From Actinomycetes bacterium (GTDB lineage: Bacteria > Actinomycetota > Acidimicrobiia > Acidimicrobiales > Acidimicrobiaceae), in NCBI GenBank assembly GCA_021792075.1, contig JAJYVK010000134.1, positions 1 to 5,479 of the forward strand: a stretch of DNA of 5,479 nt, given 5' to 3'. The notes under the pieces are model-generated. The model did not search any database. It was not told the origin of the DNA and saw nothing but the letters and a program-made list of their open reading frames with translations. Positions 4,817-5,479 of this stretch are shown in pieces; the first letter of the stretch is position 1; each line of letters begins with the position of its first letter. The translations under genes were made by a program, and so were the position numbers.

Positions 4817-5479
4817 TCGGCCAGTCCAAGGAGCTTGAAGGCATTATCCCTAAGGACCTTGCTTCTGACCTCGTCCTTGAGATTGAGCTGCGCGAACTCT
4901 TCGAGCCAGCGCTTGGGCGGAAAGAGCGGAAAGTCGGAGCCAAATAGGAACTTTTCCGGCATGACAGAGTTCATATAGCGCACGGTCGTCTCCGGAAGGT
5001 ACTTCGGTGACCATCCGGATAGATCGATGTAGACGTTTCCCTTGTGGCGCGCGATCGCTACAAGCTCCTCGTGCCAAGGCCAGCCGGGATGGGCTGCGAT
5101 TATTTGCAGGTTTGGAAATTCCGCAGCCATGTCGTCTATTGCAGGGAATGGCTGGCCGTACTTGAGATGAAGCCCCCTTCCTCCGGGTGCCCCGTTTCCG
5201 ATCGCGGTCACCCCAGTGTGGAGGATTACAACCATGCCCAAGTTTTGGCACAGCTCCCAGATGGGGTAGAAGCGTTTCTTACCCGGTGAGAAGCGCTGTG
5301 TGATGGGCTGAAACTTCATGCCGCGCATTCCTAGTGTCTTGCAGCGCTCTATCTCGGCGAGTGCTTCGTCACCTTTATGAGGGTCGACGGAGCCGAAGGC
5401 GAGCAAGCGTCCGCCGGATCTCTCGGCTACTCCTGCGACCTCGTCGTTGGAGATTCTCAGGCCCGTGGTGGTCTCCGAG
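4813..5479 (-). CDS. Amidohydrolase_2-family metal hydrolase/decarboxylase, 5'-truncated
   Basis: The frame is open to the window's right edge. The TTG at 5406 is only an internal Leu, because the residues upstream (ETTTGLRISNDEVAGVAERS) match the family pattern. About 221 C-terminal residues are seen; the N-terminal metal-binding HxH strand is outside. The visible TIM-barrel marks are FGSVDPHKG, MKFQP, HTGVT, AAHPGWPW (metal or substrate His) and GSDFPLFPP (the metal- or proton-handling Asp after the last strand). The C-terminal NAFKLLGL is typical of the group that includes ACMS decarboxylase, gamma-resorcylate decarboxylase and 4-oxalomesaconate hydratase relatives. The reaction is therefore a hydrolysis, hydration or decarboxylation of an aromatic or keto acid, and it is not possible to choose. 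It is translationally coupled to the CoA-transferase subunit through an ATGA overlap, which suggests consecutive work in one pathway. Confidence 0.92.
   Translation of the reverse strand, partial: SETTTGLRISNDEVAGVAERSGGRLLAFGSVDPHKGDEALAEIERCKTLGMRGMKFQPITQRFSPGKKRFYPIWELCQNLGMVVILHTGVTAIGNGAPGGRGLHLKYGQPFPAIDDMAAEFPNLQIIAAHPGWPWHEELVAIARHKGNVYIDLSGWSPKYLPETTVRYMNSVMPEKFLFGSDFPLFPPKRWLEEFAQLNLKDEVRSKVLRDNAFKLLGLAE

Overview
The window looks like accessory catabolic DNA from a high-to-moderate GC Gram-positive bacterium, most likely an actinobacterium. The grounds are GTG/ATG starts with AGGAGG-type ribosome sites, a degenerate FadE-like acyl-CoA dehydrogenase next to a TetR regulator, and a tiny signal-peptide protein of a style common in actinobacteria. 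The genus cannot be named from this sequence alone. Two gene groups point at each other and meet at about 1788-1879.

Left block, + strand (1-1787): the C-terminal ~300 codons of an acyl-CoA dehydrogenase-like protein (cut by the window edge), a 68-codon Cys-containing small gene starting 5 nt later, and a TetR regulator whose ATG overlaps the small gene's stop (ATGA). The packing indicates one transcript in which the regulator is probably autoregulatory. The dehydrogenase lacks both usual positions of the catalytic glutamate and also has eroded TEPxxGSD and WITNG motifs. It is either the non-catalytic half of a heteromeric dehydrogenase or a protein with another role.

Right block, - strand (5479 down to 1880): a 5'-truncated amidohydrolase_2-family metal hydrolase overlaps (ATGA) the B subunit of a family I 3-oxoacid CoA-transferase, with no A subunit in view. 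After a 410-nt gap comes a small secreted two-cysteine protein (88 aa), whose last codons and stop lie in one arm of a long CTAG-rich hairpin. After a second non-coding gap (2978-3491) comes an ornithine cyclodeaminase/mu-crystallin family NAD(P)-dependent protein.

Taken together, acyl-CoA oxidation, CoA transfer and metal-dependent hydrolysis/decarboxylation suggest breakdown of a carboxylic or ring-derived substrate through CoA thioesters. The substrate cannot be deduced. I see no CRISPR array, transposase, integrase, tRNA or rRNA. No convincing new system is evident. The most unusual items are the base-less dehydrogenase, the tightly packed small Cys gene, the hairpin at the end of the secreted-protein gene, and an orphan + strand terminator at about 4000.
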